Assembly (NCBI RefSeq): GCF_900156425.1
Contig: NZ_FTNO01000007.1
Location: forward strand, 1 to 64,000
Direction: 5' to 3'
DNA from: Haladaptatus litoreus
Lineage (GTDB): Archaea > Halobacteriota > Halobacteria > Halobacteriales > Haladaptataceae
Length of the DNA: 64,000 bases
The position numbers were made by a program, and so were the translations under genes. Each line of letters begins with the position of its first letter. Position 1 is the stretch's first letter. Under the pieces are notes generated by a model. It had not been told where the DNA came from. It made no database searches and saw only the letters and a program-made list of their open reading frames with translations. Shown piece after piece: positions 7,026 to 16,155 of the stretch.

Positions 7026-7156
7026 GATAAGACGACGTGATAAATGAATATTATGTATGGGTGAGGAATTCTTATTTAGCCTCCCGTAAGCACGCTGGAA
7101 CCATATTTGATTGATTATCGCACAGACAGAAACATAATCGTCTCTCTGGAGTAATC

Positions 7157-7229
7157 TACAACGCTATTGCCGGTGTCGTCTCATCTTCCGGTGCGTGCAG
7201 AAGTTGAGACTGGCTCTCTCAATGCATTC
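7157..7229. repeat. Copy of an ISH-associated repeat
   Basis: The segment CAGAAGTTGAGACTGGCTCT followed by CTCAATGCAT recurs at 11284-11313 with three mismatches in 30 bases. Just before it, GCTATTGCCGGTGTCGTCTC plus ATCTTCC resembles 15692-15718. The other two copies each lie about 165 bases downstream of an ISH3-type transposase C-terminus, so this is probably the terminal non-coding part of the same insertion sequence, here without any transposase. Confidence 0.45.
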
Positions 7230-7289
7230 ACTCACGGTGTGGGGCTCAAACTTCGTGGGGATATTTCGGGGGGAGATGCTGCTGGGATG

Positions 7290-7898
7290 CTACCGTAGAT
7301 GTTCCGAATGACCGTCGAACAGTGAGGTGAACCGTATCAACAGTACAAGCACGATGGCCAGTCCAAGCATGGGGTACTCAACCCTGACGAGCGTCCATTT
7401 CACCGTTTCAGAGGCGTTCATAAGGCTGATCAGGACGGTCGCGTAGTCTTCGGGATTTGTGTAGATCAGGATAACCCAGAGATTCTCCAGGGAATCGAAG
7501 AGCCGAGAGGAGATCGTCAGGATCATTCCGATCTTCGGTATCAGTACCAGCCTGTCGTGGCTATCCAGCGTGTTCAGGATGATCGAATGGAGTGAGAAAA
7601 ACAGGAAGAACCCAGCCAGAATAAAGATATAATCGAGGACCGACAGGAGCATAACGTGATCCATGACTGGCTCCAGAGCCTGCAGTATCGTGTCCACTTC
7701 CGCCCGGCTCGTCGCGTCTTGCAAATCCGAGGTGGAATAGCCAGACATCTCTATCTGGCGTGTCACCGGGACGAACCCCAGAACAATCACCCCGATAAAG
7801 CTACACAACGACACAACGGCTACTATACCATGGGTTTTGGGCGAGACAGCATCCGCATATCGCTCGACAGGCCGAAAGAGTGCATTCAGTCGTTGCAT
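7290..7898 (-). CDS. Four-span membrane protein, unknown function
   Basis: From the ATG at 7898 (MQRLNALFRPVERYADA) the protein has about 202 residues; an upstream ATG at 7940 adds residues unlike a conserved start. Four hydrophobic helices are visible: KTHGIVAVVSLCSFIGVIVL, a second at about residue 80-110 (LLSVLDYIFILAGFFLFFSL), a third around MILTISSRLF/LWVILIYT, and the last LGLAIVLVLLIRFTSLF. A long loop with many acidic residues separates helices one and two. I recognise no family and no operon partner. Confidence 0.6.
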   Translation of the reverse strand: MQRLNALFRPVERYADAVSPKTHGIVAVVSLCSFIGVIVLGFVPVTRQIEMSGYSTSDLQDATSRAEVDTILQALEPVMDHVMLLSVLDYIFILAGFFLFFSLHSIILNTLDSHDRLVLIPKIGMILTISSRLFDSLENLWVILIYTNPEDYATVLISLMNASETVKWTLVRVEYPMLGLAIVLVLLIRFTSLFDGHSEHLR

Positions 7899-8077
7899 GC
7901 AGGAAACAGTTGGTACGCGGTTATTAATGAGGATGGTCACAGAACTCCTCCCAATTGCGCCGGGTATTGTCTGCGGTCGCGGCGACTAGCGAAACCTCAT
8001 ACTGCGACCTACTCCGCTGGCATTGGCGCTTTTCGCCCGCTCCGCGTACCTCGTCGTCTGAAGTCGGTTAGATCGAT

Positions 8078-8419
8078 TTGTCATGCATCGGTGTGTATGA
8101 CACCCTCTACATCGATGGGTACTGGAATGTGCAGTTAGCCGTCCTAATTGCGGCTGTCTGGGGACTCACTGGCTGGTCACTTTCTCGGTATGTTTCGGTG
8201 TGGAAACAAATGGATACTAAAACAAGCATCTTGATGGTTTTTCCCTTCGTAGCTGTCCCTCAATTTGGGATCCATGCTGATCTCCCAATTCCGAGTAATC
8301 TCCGGATTGCGCTTTGGTATCTCTTTATGAGTGCCGGGCTCTCGTTTTGGGGTCTCGGTGTTACGACGGTATTTAAAACATCCAACCAATATCAGGAGTC
8401 CCTCACTGCGGCCGAGTAG
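8078..8419 (+). CDS. Small putative membrane protein
   Basis: A 113-residue frame with three hydrophobic stretches (VQLAVLIAAVWGLTGW, SILMVFPFVAVPQFGI, IALWYLFMSAGLSFWGLG). Its end overlaps an MFS relic on the other strand, so the last few residues may be secondary. No family recognised. The surroundings are pseudogene debris, so this may be a fragment too. Confidence 0.4.
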   Translation: MSCIGVYDTLYIDGYWNVQLAVLIAAVWGLTGWSLSRYVSVWKQMDTKTSILMVFPFVAVPQFGIHADLPIPSNLRIALWYLFMSAGLSFWGLGVTTVFKTSNQYQESLTAAE

Positions 8420-8665
8420 GATGCCGAAATCAAGAAGAATGACAACTGCACCGAGCGCAAACGGAACAATATCGCCGTAGGTTTGACCGAGATAGCCCGC
8501 CGTAATCGACGCGAATGCGCCGCCAGCGGCCTCCACCGTCCCAAACCGCCGGTTCAGGCGGAAGGGTAGAACTGCCGACTCGACGTTAGTAACAGCCCCA
8601 GGTGAAGAACACGAGTCCGATTTGGAGCGCGCCGAGATCGAGGATGAGCGGAGTGTAGGTGAGTT
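8395..8665 (-). pseudogene. C-terminal remnant of an MFS transporter
   Basis: On the minus strand the frames spell the last two helices of a major-facilitator transporter. LTYTPLILDLGALQIGLVFF leads into TWGCY and then, after a frameshift near 8600, TNVESAVLPFRLNRRFGTVE. AAGGAFASITAGYLGQTYGD, PFALGAVVILLDFGILLGR complete the end. Only about 90 of roughly 400 residues remain and the two parts are out of frame. Confidence 0.7.
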
Positions 8666-8755
8666 ACATGAAAAGCTGAAGCTGTAGAGGGAGGCTGTAC
8701 TTGTACACGCTGAATAAATTCATTAAAAATTTCCATTTTATGATCTGGACTTGAA

Positions 8756-10360
8756 ATGGAACATTTATATTCTATCGTTATGAACACGACATTTGTTATG
8801 CCCACAGAAACATACGGAATCATTAGTCTACTCCCAGCACTCTTTGCGATCGTTTTGACGCTGGTAAGCCGGCAAGTACTCCTCTCATTATTTACCGGCA
8901 TCTGGATTGGTGCCACCATATTGATGGGCTGGAATCCCGTTGCGGGGGCAGCACACTCCCTCCAGTTGGTCATCGACAATGTGACTGCATCATTCAATAG
9001 TAAACTCCTCCTCTTCACCTTCCTTTCAGGCGCAATGCTCGGGATGATCTTCCTTTCGGGGGGTATGAATGCACTCGCCAGACGTATCATTGCTCGTATC
9101 AAGACGCGAAAACAGGCTGCCTTGGGAACGAGCGTCCTAGGAATGCTCATTTTCGTTGACTCCTATGCAAGCACGATGATTACGGGGTCAGTGATGCGTC
9201 CAATCACCGACAAGTTCGACATCAGTCGCGAGAAGCTCGCATACTTGCTTGATTCGACTACCTCACCCGTCGTGAGCGTTGCCGTCGTTTCGACGTGGGT
9301 CGGCTTTGAAGTCGGTCTTATCAGAGAGCAGTTTACGTCGCTTGGTATCGACCAAAGTGCCTTTGTGGTATTCCTCCAGAGCATCCCGTTTAGATTCTAC
9401 AGTCTACTTGCTGTTGTACTCGTGTTTATCCTCGTTCTGATGGACTGGGACTTCGGCCCGATGAAGCGCGCCGAGCGCCGCGCGAAAGAAGATGGAAAGG
9501 TTCTCAGTGACGATGCTGACCCCCTCCTTGAAACGCGCGAGGAGGACATCGTTACGCCGGACCACGTGGATTCACGCTGGTGGTACTTCGCGGCGCCCAT
9601 CGTGGTACTTGTCGCTGTCACCGGCTTTGGACTACTCTACTCTGGTGGGTGGCCCGCGAAGGTTCCAATCGAAGCGCTGAAGGGTGCGGCCACTGCCGAC
9701 GCTATTCTCTGGGGTGTTTTCTCGGCGTGCGCACTACTACTCGCTATTCTCGTAGGACACGCCCGTGTCGAACTTGAAGCCGTGAGTGACGCCATCTTCG
9801 AGGGATTTAAAATGGTGATGTTCCCTGTGGCCGTGCTCTCGCTCGCGTGGACCATTGGCTCAGTTAGTGAAGCACTTGGCGTCGGTCCCTATGTCGTTAG
9901 CGTTGCCGAGGGCATCATCACACCCGAACTCCTCCCTGCGGTTGTGTTCCTTGCTGCGGCCATTATTTCGTTCTCTATCGGCACCTCATGGGGAACGATG
10001 GGAATCATGTTTCCTGTCGCAGTTCCCCTTGCGTACCAACTTGGCGCGCCGCTGCCAGGAGCTATCGGAGCGATCCTCACCGGCTCGCTGTTTGGTGATC
10101 ATTGTTCACCCATTAGCGACACGACGGTTCTCTCGTCTATGTTCGCCGGGGCTGATCATGTCGATCACGTGAACACGCAGATTCCGTATGCAATTCTCTG
10201 TGGTACCGTTGCAACAGGATTATTCCTCGCGAGCGGCTACGGCGTCGGTCCGATTGTTCTCCTTGGGATCGGTGTTACTGGCCTCTTCGTTACCGCGTAC
10301 TATCTCTCCCAACATTCAGACTTGAGTGTCGGCACTGCGTTCGGATCTTCGTCAGACTAA
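8756..10360 (+). CDS. nhaC: NhaC-type Na+/H+ antiporter
   Basis: A 534-residue polytopic transporter of the NhaC family (ion transporter superfamily), which exchanges Na+ for H+ across the cell membrane. At least eleven hydrophobic helices are visible. Family-like segments include GMLIFVDSYASTMITGSVMR with a charged Asp in a membrane helix, the SPVVSVAVVSTWVGFEVGLI helix, ISFSIGTSWGTMGIMFPVAV, and GDHCSPISDTTVLSSMFAGA near the C-terminus. ATG 8756 or ATG 8780 (MNTTFVMPTETYG) could be the start; the latter gives a more usual N-terminus. It stands alone between an MFS relic and an ISH3 remnant. Confidence 0.9.
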   Translation: MEHLYSIVMNTTFVMPTETYGIISLLPALFAIVLTLVSRQVLLSLFTGIWIGATILMGWNPVAGAAHSLQLVIDNVTASFNSKLLLFTFLSGAMLGMIFLSGGMNALARRIIARIKTRKQAALGTSVLGMLIFVDSYASTMITGSVMRPITDKFDISREKLAYLLDSTTSPVVSVAVVSTWVGFEVGLIREQFTSLGIDQSAFVVFLQSIPFRFYSLLAVVLVFILVLMDWDFGPMKRAERRAKEDGKVLSDDADPLLETREEDIVTPDHVDSRWWYFAAPIVVLVAVTGFGLLYSGGWPAKVPIEALKGAATADAILWGVFSACALLLAILVGHARVELEAVSDAIFEGFKMVMFPVAVLSLAWTIGSVSEALGVGPYVVSVAEGIITPELLPAVVFLAAAIISFSIGTSWGTMGIMFPVAVPLAYQLGAPLPGAIGAILTGSLFGDHCSPISDTTVLSSMFAGADHVDHVNTQIPYAILCGTVATGLFLASGYGVGPIVLLGIGVTGLFVTAYYLSQHSDLSVGTAFGSSSD

Positions 10361-10477
10361 CCGGAACGAATCCTCTATTTCGTATTTGGTTGCATCTCGT
10401 ATTCTATTAGGATGTAATCAATCTATTGTACAATTATTAAAACTATTGAGTACGAACAGACGCCTGTTTTATTAGCA

Positions 10478-10590
10478 ACTTTGGTCTCACGCTGTTGAAG
10501 CGGCTGGAATCGGCTAAGAACTATCAAGACAGTGAACGCTGGGTGAGCAGCGGCAGCTCTAGTTCAAACCATCGCCAATCCGCGAAAGAG
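10478..10590 (+). mobile_element. ISH3-type transposase tail relic
   Basis: CTCACGCTGTTGAAG followed by GCGGCTGGAATCGGCTAA encodes, after a small deletion, LTLL plus AAGIG-stop, the end of an ISH3-family transposase (compare TLLKKATGIG at 11051-11083). The next 70 bases (gaac...gtgagcagcggcagctctagttc) match those at 15531-15585 after another such tail. So this is the 3' end of a decayed IS copy. Confidence 0.6.
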
Positions 10591-10615
10591 TTAGAATAAT
10601 AACTAGAAATGGCTT

Positions 10616-11083
10616 TTGAGAGTCAGTGTGAAGCGCTTGCAGACCAGCGAGAAAGCGCAAGCGAAACGGCTCTACCAGCGGGATCAGAACCGGTATGTGA
10701 CCGATCGGAACCTCCATCTCGGTAGCAACGAGTGGCACAATACGACACTGATCTATCGCCGGAAAGAGGATACCGAGTACATCGATCACCGCCAGTACTC
10801 GGTGTTCATGTCGAACGGGGGCGAGAGATATCTCAGCGAGTACGCTTATCGTTGGGAGATTGAAAATGGCTATCGGACTATCAAGCGGTTCATGGCCGCA
10901 ACAACGTCGAAGAACTTCGTCTTACGGTTTTTCTACTTCGCATTCGCCTGTTTGTTGTACTCGATCTGGCGAGTGGTCGATCTGCTTGTGCAAGTCGCGT
11001 TAACCGGTGAGTACCAGCATTCGCCGGTGGTAACGGCCGACAACACGCTCACGCTACTGAAGAAGGCGACGGGAATCGGATAG
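10616..11083 (+). pseudogene. ISH3-family transposase, 5' truncated
   Basis: The frame covers the C-terminal part of an ISH3-type DDE transposase: KRLYQRDQNRYVT, LIYRRKEDTEYIDHRQYSVF, RWEIENGYRTIKRFM (the region of the third catalytic acidic residue, Glu), ATTSKNFVLRFFYFAFACLL, and the end TLLKKATGIG. About 155 of some 390 residues remain. The N-terminal half with the first two Asp is missing, so it cannot transpose. Another relic end lies just upstream, suggesting nested insertions. Confidence 0.8.
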
Positions 11084-11566
11084 AAAGTTACTCAGTCAGA
11101 CCGCACGTTGCATTTCCGAGTGGCGACACTGGTAGTATTTTCGAGAAATCCTTGAAATAGTAATTAAAACAACAAGATTGGGTGTTTGCGAGGCGATCCG
11201 AGGCAATTTCTACGTACTGACTCGTCCGAAACCACGCATCACAGGCCTACTAAGCACACTGTAGTCGCAACTTCCAAGCCTGCCAGAAGTTGGAACTAGC
11301 TCTCTCAATGCATACGGCTCTCGAACCTTTTTCTGGCTTAGAGTACTCGTCACCCATCATTAGCTTCCTCATTATCGTCGGTCTCACTCCGAACACTCGT
11401 CGCGGTGAGCGACGAATCCACCTTCAAAGATGTCCATCGGTCGAGATACCTTCGAAAACACGAATGAGAACAATCTTGAGACCGAAGTTGGGGGTTCTGT
11501 TGCTCTCACGAAACTAACCACGCTGCTGGCAGTGAGATTTCGACGAGAGCTACGACAAACCAAGAA
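11084..11566. other. Intergenic region with ISH repeat
   Basis: After the transposase stop come non-coding bases and, at 11284-11313, a copy of the repeat also found at 7199-7229. The plus frame 11290-11517 is not protein-like. The end of the region holds the promoter of the metal ABC operon. Confidence 0.45.
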
Positions 11567-11580
11567 TTAGACTAGTCTAA
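11567..11580. promoter_or_regulatory. Candidate MntR/DtxR-type operator
   Basis: TTAGACTAGTCTAA is a perfect 14-base palindrome in an AATT context (AATTAGAC...GTCTAAATT), the form expected for DtxR/MntR/SirR-family boxes (TTAGnn...nnCTAA). It lies 57 bases before the ATG of the metal-binding lipoprotein and some 20 bases upstream of a TATA-like ctatatta. The regulator gene is the fourth gene of the same cluster (14589). Confidence 0.7.
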
Positions 11581-11636
11581 ATTGCAGTTTTGATAGAAAC
11601 TACTATATTATTTGCCCTATCAGTGACTAGCCGACG

Positions 11637-12731
11637 ATGGACGACACGAAGCAGTCGCAATCGCAGTACAGTTTCTCACGCAGAAGAGCCATTACTGCCG
11701 GTGCAGGACTTCTTGCAACTGGTCTCGCGGGATGCACGAGCAATGGAGATAGCAATGATACCAAACCCACGAGCGGCTCTGGCAATGAGGGTGCGTCTGG
11801 AGACGGCTCTGCCGTCGTAGTCGCGTCCTTTTTCAGTTTCTACGACTTCGCACGGAAAATCGTCGACGGGACGCCTATCCAAGTGAAAAATCTCGTCCCA
11901 ACCGGATTGCACGGTCACGGGTGGGAGCCGAATGCGAGCGTCACGAAAGACATCATCGAAGCGGACGCGTTTCTCCACGTCGGTCCAGGGTTCCAGCCGT
12001 GGGCCGACCGAGCGATTCAGACACTTAAAGACGACAATGTCGACACGCAGTTGATCAACGTCCGAAAGGGCGTCGAACTGGTCGATCTCGCGGCAACTCT
12101 AGACCCTGAAGAGGAAGGTGTCGGAGAGCAGCAGGGCAAGGACCCGCACTTCTGGCTCGACCCCGACCGAGCGAAGAAATCGGTCGACAACATCGCCGAT
12201 GGGCTCGCCAAACTCGCGCCCGATCAGGAAAGTGCGCTCCGAGACAATGCCGAGACGTACAAGTCTGATGTCCTCGAACGGATAGATCAGGATTACCTGG
12301 CCATCTTTGATGCAGCTGAGCGGGATGTCGTACAGCTGGCTGCCCACAACGCCTTCCAGTACATTGGCGTCAAATACGACGTCCAGATGGTTCCCCTCGT
12401 CACCAACCTCGCAGCCAGTGGTGACGTCAAGCCCTCGGACATCGCCGAGGCGAAGGAAGTCATCCAGAAAAACAACATCAACTACATCGCCAACGGCGTC
12501 TTCGAGTCGCGGAAACCCGCGAAGCAACTACTCAATGAAACACAGGTCAAGGGGTACTTCCCTGTAACCCCGTACGCAGGCGTCCGGAAAAATTGGGTTC
12601 AGAACAACTGGGGATACGAGGAGATCGCCTACAACATCAACATGCCCACGTTCGAGGTCGTACTTGGCAACAAACAGCCCGAAAAGGCCGGACCCGACGG
12701 CTGGGCCAACGAGTGGATGAACTTCCAATGA
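11637..12731 (+). CDS. Metal ABC transporter substrate-binding lipoprotein
   Basis: A 364-residue ZnuA/TroA/MntC-type solute-binding protein that captures Mn2+ or Zn2+ outside the cell. The N-terminus has a Tat-like SRRRAITAG, a hydrophobic stretch and the lipobox LAGC (Cys at about 33). A Ser/Gly/Asn-rich linker follows. Metal ligands of the cluster A-1 fold are visible: LHGHGWEPN (His), DPHFWLDP (His), AHNAFQYIG (His) and, near the C-terminus, an acidic ligand region. There is no His-rich loop as in ZnuA, which favours manganese. First gene of an operon with overlapping ATGA junctions. Confidence 0.9.
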   Translation: MDDTKQSQSQYSFSRRRAITAGAGLLATGLAGCTSNGDSNDTKPTSGSGNEGASGDGSAVVVASFFSFYDFARKIVDGTPIQVKNLVPTGLHGHGWEPNASVTKDIIEADAFLHVGPGFQPWADRAIQTLKDDNVDTQLINVRKGVELVDLAATLDPEEEGVGEQQGKDPHFWLDPDRAKKSVDNIADGLAKLAPDQESALRDNAETYKSDVLERIDQDYLAIFDAAERDVVQLAAHNAFQYIGVKYDVQMVPLVTNLAASGDVKPSDIAEAKEVIQKNNINYIANGVFESRKPAKQLLNETQVKGYFPVTPYAGVRKNWVQNNWGYEEIAYNINMPTFEVVLGNKQPEKAGPDGWANEWMNFQ

Positions 12732-13516
12732 GTACACTGGACATTACAACTCCCACGGCTTCGAAGGCGGCGAGCAGTGCCGAACCAGTCATCGTGCTAT
12801 CCGACGTTGACTTTGGGTACACGTCTACCCCGGTCGTTGAAGACATCTCACTTCGGATCGACCACGGTGAGTACGCTGCGGTCGTAGGTCCGAACGGATC
12901 CGGGAAATCGACGCTGATGAAGTTGATGTTAGGGTTGCTCCGACCGGACGATGGGGCCGCGAGGCTATTTGGCGACCCCTCGCACCAATTCGACGATGGC
13001 TCTCTCATCGGCTACGTCGCCCAGCATGCCAGCGCTTCGAAAGAGATGCCGATCACCGTCCGGGAAGTCGTGAAGATGGGACGATTCCCGCATGTCGGCT
13101 TCGGACGCCTCTCCAGCGAGGACTGGGACATCGTAGACCGGGCGCTCGACACGGTTGGCATGACGGCGTTCGCCAATCGTCGTGTCACACAGTTGTCTGG
13201 CGGCCAGCGCCAGCGAGCGTTCATCGCACGAGCACTCGCCAGCGAGGCCGACCTGCTCGTGCTCGACGAACCGACCGTCGGCGTTGACATGGAATCGGTC
13301 GAAGCGTTCTACGACCTCTTGGATTCGCTGAATAGCAACGGTATCACGGTTCTGCTCATCGAACACGACCTGGGCGCGGTCACCAAACACGCCGAACGCG
13401 TCATCTGTCTCAACCGCGAGATATACTTCGACGGGCCAGCCAGTGAGTTCGTCGAGAGTGACGCCTTGGCTCGCGCCTTTGGCACCACAGCGAACCTGTT
13501 GGGTGGTTCTCAATGA
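12728..13516 (+). CDS. Metal ABC transporter ATP-binding protein
   Basis: A 262-residue ATPase that powers the metal importer. The ATG at 12728 overlaps the preceding stop; the longer frame from 12593 runs through the end of the upstream gene and is rejected. Walker A GPNGSGKST is at about residue 57, the Q-loop at GYVAQHAS, the signature LSGGQRQR near 158, Walker B LLVLDEPTVGVD near 178 and the H-loop LLIEHDLG near 210. It ends overlapping the permease gene. Specific for the ZnuC/MntB-like subfamily by context. Confidence 0.92.
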   Translation: MSTLDITTPTASKAASSAEPVIVLSDVDFGYTSTPVVEDISLRIDHGEYAAVVGPNGSGKSTLMKLMLGLLRPDDGAARLFGDPSHQFDDGSLIGYVAQHASASKEMPITVREVVKMGRFPHVGFGRLSSEDWDIVDRALDTVGMTAFANRRVTQLSGGQRQRAFIARALASEADLLVLDEPTVGVDMESVEAFYDLLDSLNSNGITVLLIEHDLGAVTKHAERVICLNREIYFDGPASEFVESDALARAFGTTANLLGGSQ

Positions 13517-14523
13517 CCCACCCACCTATTACTCCGCTTCAAGCGGGACCGTTGGATTCCGTTTTCGGACCACTGTACTGGTTCTTGGAGCTCTGGTCGG
13601 GATTCATGTCTTGGCTCGCTGGCGTGACCGGGTTGGAACTGCTCCAGTATGGCTTCATGCATCGGGCGATCTTGGTTGGGCTCTGTATCGGGGTGATGGC
13701 TCCCCTGATCGGGACTTTCCTCGTTCACCGTCAGCTGGCGTTGATCGGTGACGCACTCGCACATACCGGATTCGCTGGCGTCGCCGTGGGATTGTTCCTC
13801 AACGCCGTCATCGATCTCGGGGTTTCCCCATATCTGACGGCAGTCGTCGTTGCGATGATTGCGGCCCTGTTCATCGAGCTCATTTCGGAGGCGACCGACG
13901 CCTATAACGACGTCTCGATGGCCATCGTGCTCTCGACGGGCTTCGCGTTAGGGACGACACTGATTAGCATCAACGCGGGTGGACTTGCTGTCGGCGTGAA
14001 TCAGTTCCTCTTCGGCAACTTGTCGACGGTCTCGAACGAGAGCGCAGCAATACTGCTGGCGCTGTTCGGTATCATCATCGGCGTGGTCGGGCTCACACGC
14101 AACCAGTTGCTGTACGTCACCTTTGACGAAACTGCCGCGGCGGTCTCGGGCCTCTCGGTGAGCTGGTACAATCGAATCATGGTGATGCTGACAGCGATGG
14201 TCGTGGTCGGCGCGATGCAGATCATGGGTGTTATCCTCGTCGCCGCTATGCTCGTCGTCCCCGTTGCGGGCGCGAGTCAGGTCGCCCGGAGTTTCAACGA
14301 GTCCCTACTCGTGTCGGTCGTGCTTGCCGAACTGGCCGTCATTCTCGGAATTGGAGTATCGTACTATGGCGAGGCGACTGCTGGGGGCGTTATCGTCCTC
14401 GTCGCAGTTGCGATTTACGTTATCGCCGTCGTACTCGGAAAGCTCCAGACTGCCTTCGGCGAGGACGCAACCCCTGAGATGGGGAGCATCGACATCGGTG
14501 AAACCGAATCGAGTGGGGACTGA
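13513..14523 (+). CDS. Metal ABC transporter permease
   Basis: A 336-residue ABC-3 family (ZnuB/MntB-like) membrane subunit. About eight or nine hydrophobic helices are seen. The family motif around RQLALIGDALAHTGFAGVAV is at residues 75-94, and the C-terminal half has GVILVAAMLVVPVAGASQVAR, typical of the family. It overlaps the ATPase gene by four bases. Together with the two genes before it, it completes a manganese/zinc importer. Confidence 0.92.
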   Translation: MTHPPITPLQAGPLDSVFGPLYWFLELWSGFMSWLAGVTGLELLQYGFMHRAILVGLCIGVMAPLIGTFLVHRQLALIGDALAHTGFAGVAVGLFLNAVIDLGVSPYLTAVVVAMIAALFIELISEATDAYNDVSMAIVLSTGFALGTTLISINAGGLAVGVNQFLFGNLSTVSNESAAILLALFGIIIGVVGLTRNQLLYVTFDETAAAVSGLSVSWYNRIMVMLTAMVVVGAMQIMGVILVAAMLVVPVAGASQVARSFNESLLVSVVLAELAVILGIGVSYYGEATAGGVIVLVAVAIYVIAVVLGKLQTAFGEDATPEMGSIDIGETESSGD

Positions 14524-14588
14524 CGACTGCTCCCCGACCAGAAAGTGAAATAGTGCGAAAATTGACCATTCAATGATAACTAAACTAA

Positions 14589-15308
14589 ATGAGTTCCGCC
14601 GATTCTGACCCCCCGGACACGCCCGAGTCGTCGCCAGCAGCCACGCCAAAGATGGAGGATTATCTCCGTCGTATCTACCGGCTTGAAAAGGAAGCCGACG
14701 GCCGAGTCTCCAACTCGGAGATTGCCGAGCGGTTGGACGTCACTCAAGCATCAGTGACGAGTATGCTCAGTACGCTCTCAAATCGGGGGCTGATCGACCG
14801 AGAACGGTATCGTCCGATTCGTCTCACGACCGAGGGTGAAGAACTCGCACTACAAGTGATCCGCAGACACCGACTCGCCGAGACGATGCTCTCGGAGTTG
14901 TTTGAATACACGATCAGTGAAGTCGACGCCGAAGCCGATATCTTGGAACATCACTTCAGTCCCCGTTTTTGTCGAGCAATCGAACAGAAACTCGATATGC
15001 CGGAGGTCGATCCGCACGGCGATCCGATACCCGACAGCAACCTAGACCTTCCCCAATCAGAAGACGTTACTTCGCTGGTCGAGGTCGAAGAGTCGGCAAG
15101 TGTAGAAGTGACACGGATTCTGACACAAAACGACGAGGTGCTGGAATATCTCGTTTCGATCGGGTTGGAACCGACTGAACGCCTTTACCTCGATGAAATC
15201 ACGCCAATTGGAATGGTGGTCGTTACTATCGGGGACGTCGGTGAACAGACGAGTCTTCCACAAAAACTCGCCTCACAGATACTGGTCACACCGCTGGATG
15301 ACTCATAA
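14589..15308 (+). CDS. DtxR/MntR-family metal-dependent repressor
   Basis: A 239-residue regulator. After a 20-residue Pro/Ser-rich tail it has the DtxR winged helix (MEDYLRRIYRLEKEADGRVS, then AERLDVTQASVTSMLSTLSN), a dimerisation/metal-binding domain (RRHRLAETMLSELF, HHFSPRFCRAIEQKL) and a C-terminal FeoA/SH3-like domain (about residues 155-235). Such proteins sense Mn2+ or Fe2+ and shut off uptake when metal is plentiful. It is 65 bases after the permease gene and probably represses the operon through the palindrome at 11567-11580. Confidence 0.9.
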   Translation: MSSADSDPPDTPESSPAATPKMEDYLRRIYRLEKEADGRVSNSEIAERLDVTQASVTSMLSTLSNRGLIDRERYRPIRLTTEGEELALQVIRRHRLAETMLSELFEYTISEVDAEADILEHHFSPRFCRAIEQKLDMPEVDPHGDPIPDSNLDLPQSEDVTSLVEVEESASVEVTRILTQNDEVLEYLVSIGLEPTERLYLDEITPIGMVVVTIGDVGEQTSLPQKLASQILVTPLDDS

Positions 15309-15382
15309 TCCGTGGCCAGTGATAGCATGGGAACGCTGGCACTGCCTAGGCAAAGAGCGAACAGTTCTCGGAGACGGATGTT

Positions 15383-15490
15383 ATGTCCACCCAAGAACCG
15401 TTCACCGTCACTTTGGAACCGATGCTTGAGTGCTGGAACGACGAGAGCACCGCGAGGGCCCTGAGAGCGAATCGTGAGTTCGACAGCTAG
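15383..15490 (+). pseudogene. Short N-terminal gene fragment
   Basis: A 35-codon frame beginning MSTQEPFTVTLEPMLECWND with acidic, protein-like composition, ending in TAG 15 bases before an ISH3-type tail. It is probably the beginning of a haloarchaeal gene cut by an insertion. Family unknown. Confidence 0.35.
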
Positions 15491-15504
15491 TATGTGCTGG
15501 AGAT

Positions 15505-15590
15505 GAAGAAGACTGGAATCGGCTAGGAACCCTGCTTCAGAGCCATGAACGCCGGTGAGCAGCGGCGGCTCTGGTTCGAATCGTTGTTGA
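15505..15590 (+). mobile_element. ISH3-type transposase tail relic
   Basis: Bases encoding M-KKTGIG-stop are followed by a segment matching 10514-10575 (tgagcagcggcggctctggttc versus tgagcagcggcagctctagttc, with other identities around it). Only the last codons and downstream end of the element remain. Confidence 0.55.
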
Positions 15591-16155
15591 TTCGTCTAAT
15601 GGTTAGATGAGTGATTAGAGACGGCGTCTGTGGTTCGGTTTGCGACGTTTGTAGAGAGATGATTGTCCCAAATAGTGCATTCTGGGGCTGCTATTACCTG
15701 TGTAGTCTCATCTTCCAAGGGTTTACATTTCATATAGCGAAATGAACTTTATAAAATGCATCACAGGAGCCTGAGCGGCTGTAGTCCGCGATTTTGTCGG
15801 ATTCGGTTTTAGGGTGGCCACTTCTGCATATAATCGTAAGCGGAAGTGGATCTGGGCAAGTCGCCGCTGTCTGCAAAGCATGAGACCCGTCTTCGCCAGC
15901 AATCGGCTTGTTCTCCGCATCTCTGCTCCAATCTATCTTAATGTAAAACACTAACCAACCTCTGGTAGAATTGTTTGTCATATCGATTGAACAAGCCGAT
16001 CGGCTCGCCAATCCTATATCCAAGCGTCAGGCAGCTCGTCACCATAGCTGTGCATCAACTGTAAGAGCGGGAGAATTTCATCAAACTGCGGCCCTTTCCG
16101 TATCTTGCTCGCGTCACGATTCCACTTGTGAACCCTGCGTCTTTGAGCTTCGGGA

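Larger units (their letters stand above)
15309..16155. other. IS debris and gene-poor region
   Basis: Two elements are recognisable: a 35-codon frame at 15383-15490 (MSTQEPFTVTLEPML...) that looks like the cut-off start of a gene, and an ISH3-type tail at 15505-15590. At 15692-15718 lies a partial copy of the repeat seen at 7163. From 15723 to 16155 a minus-strand frame is open but not family-like; the stretch LKDAGFTSGIVTRARYGKG (minus, about 16080-16140) has protein character and may be another relic. Confidence 0.5.

Noticed and set aside
11568..11580. Palindrome before the metal operon as an XbaI-like or IS target
   Set aside because: Position before a metal operon with a DtxR regulator explains it better.
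15730..16023. Minus-strand frame of about 97 codons
   Set aside because: No motif and no upstream signals; the surrounding DNA is IS debris.
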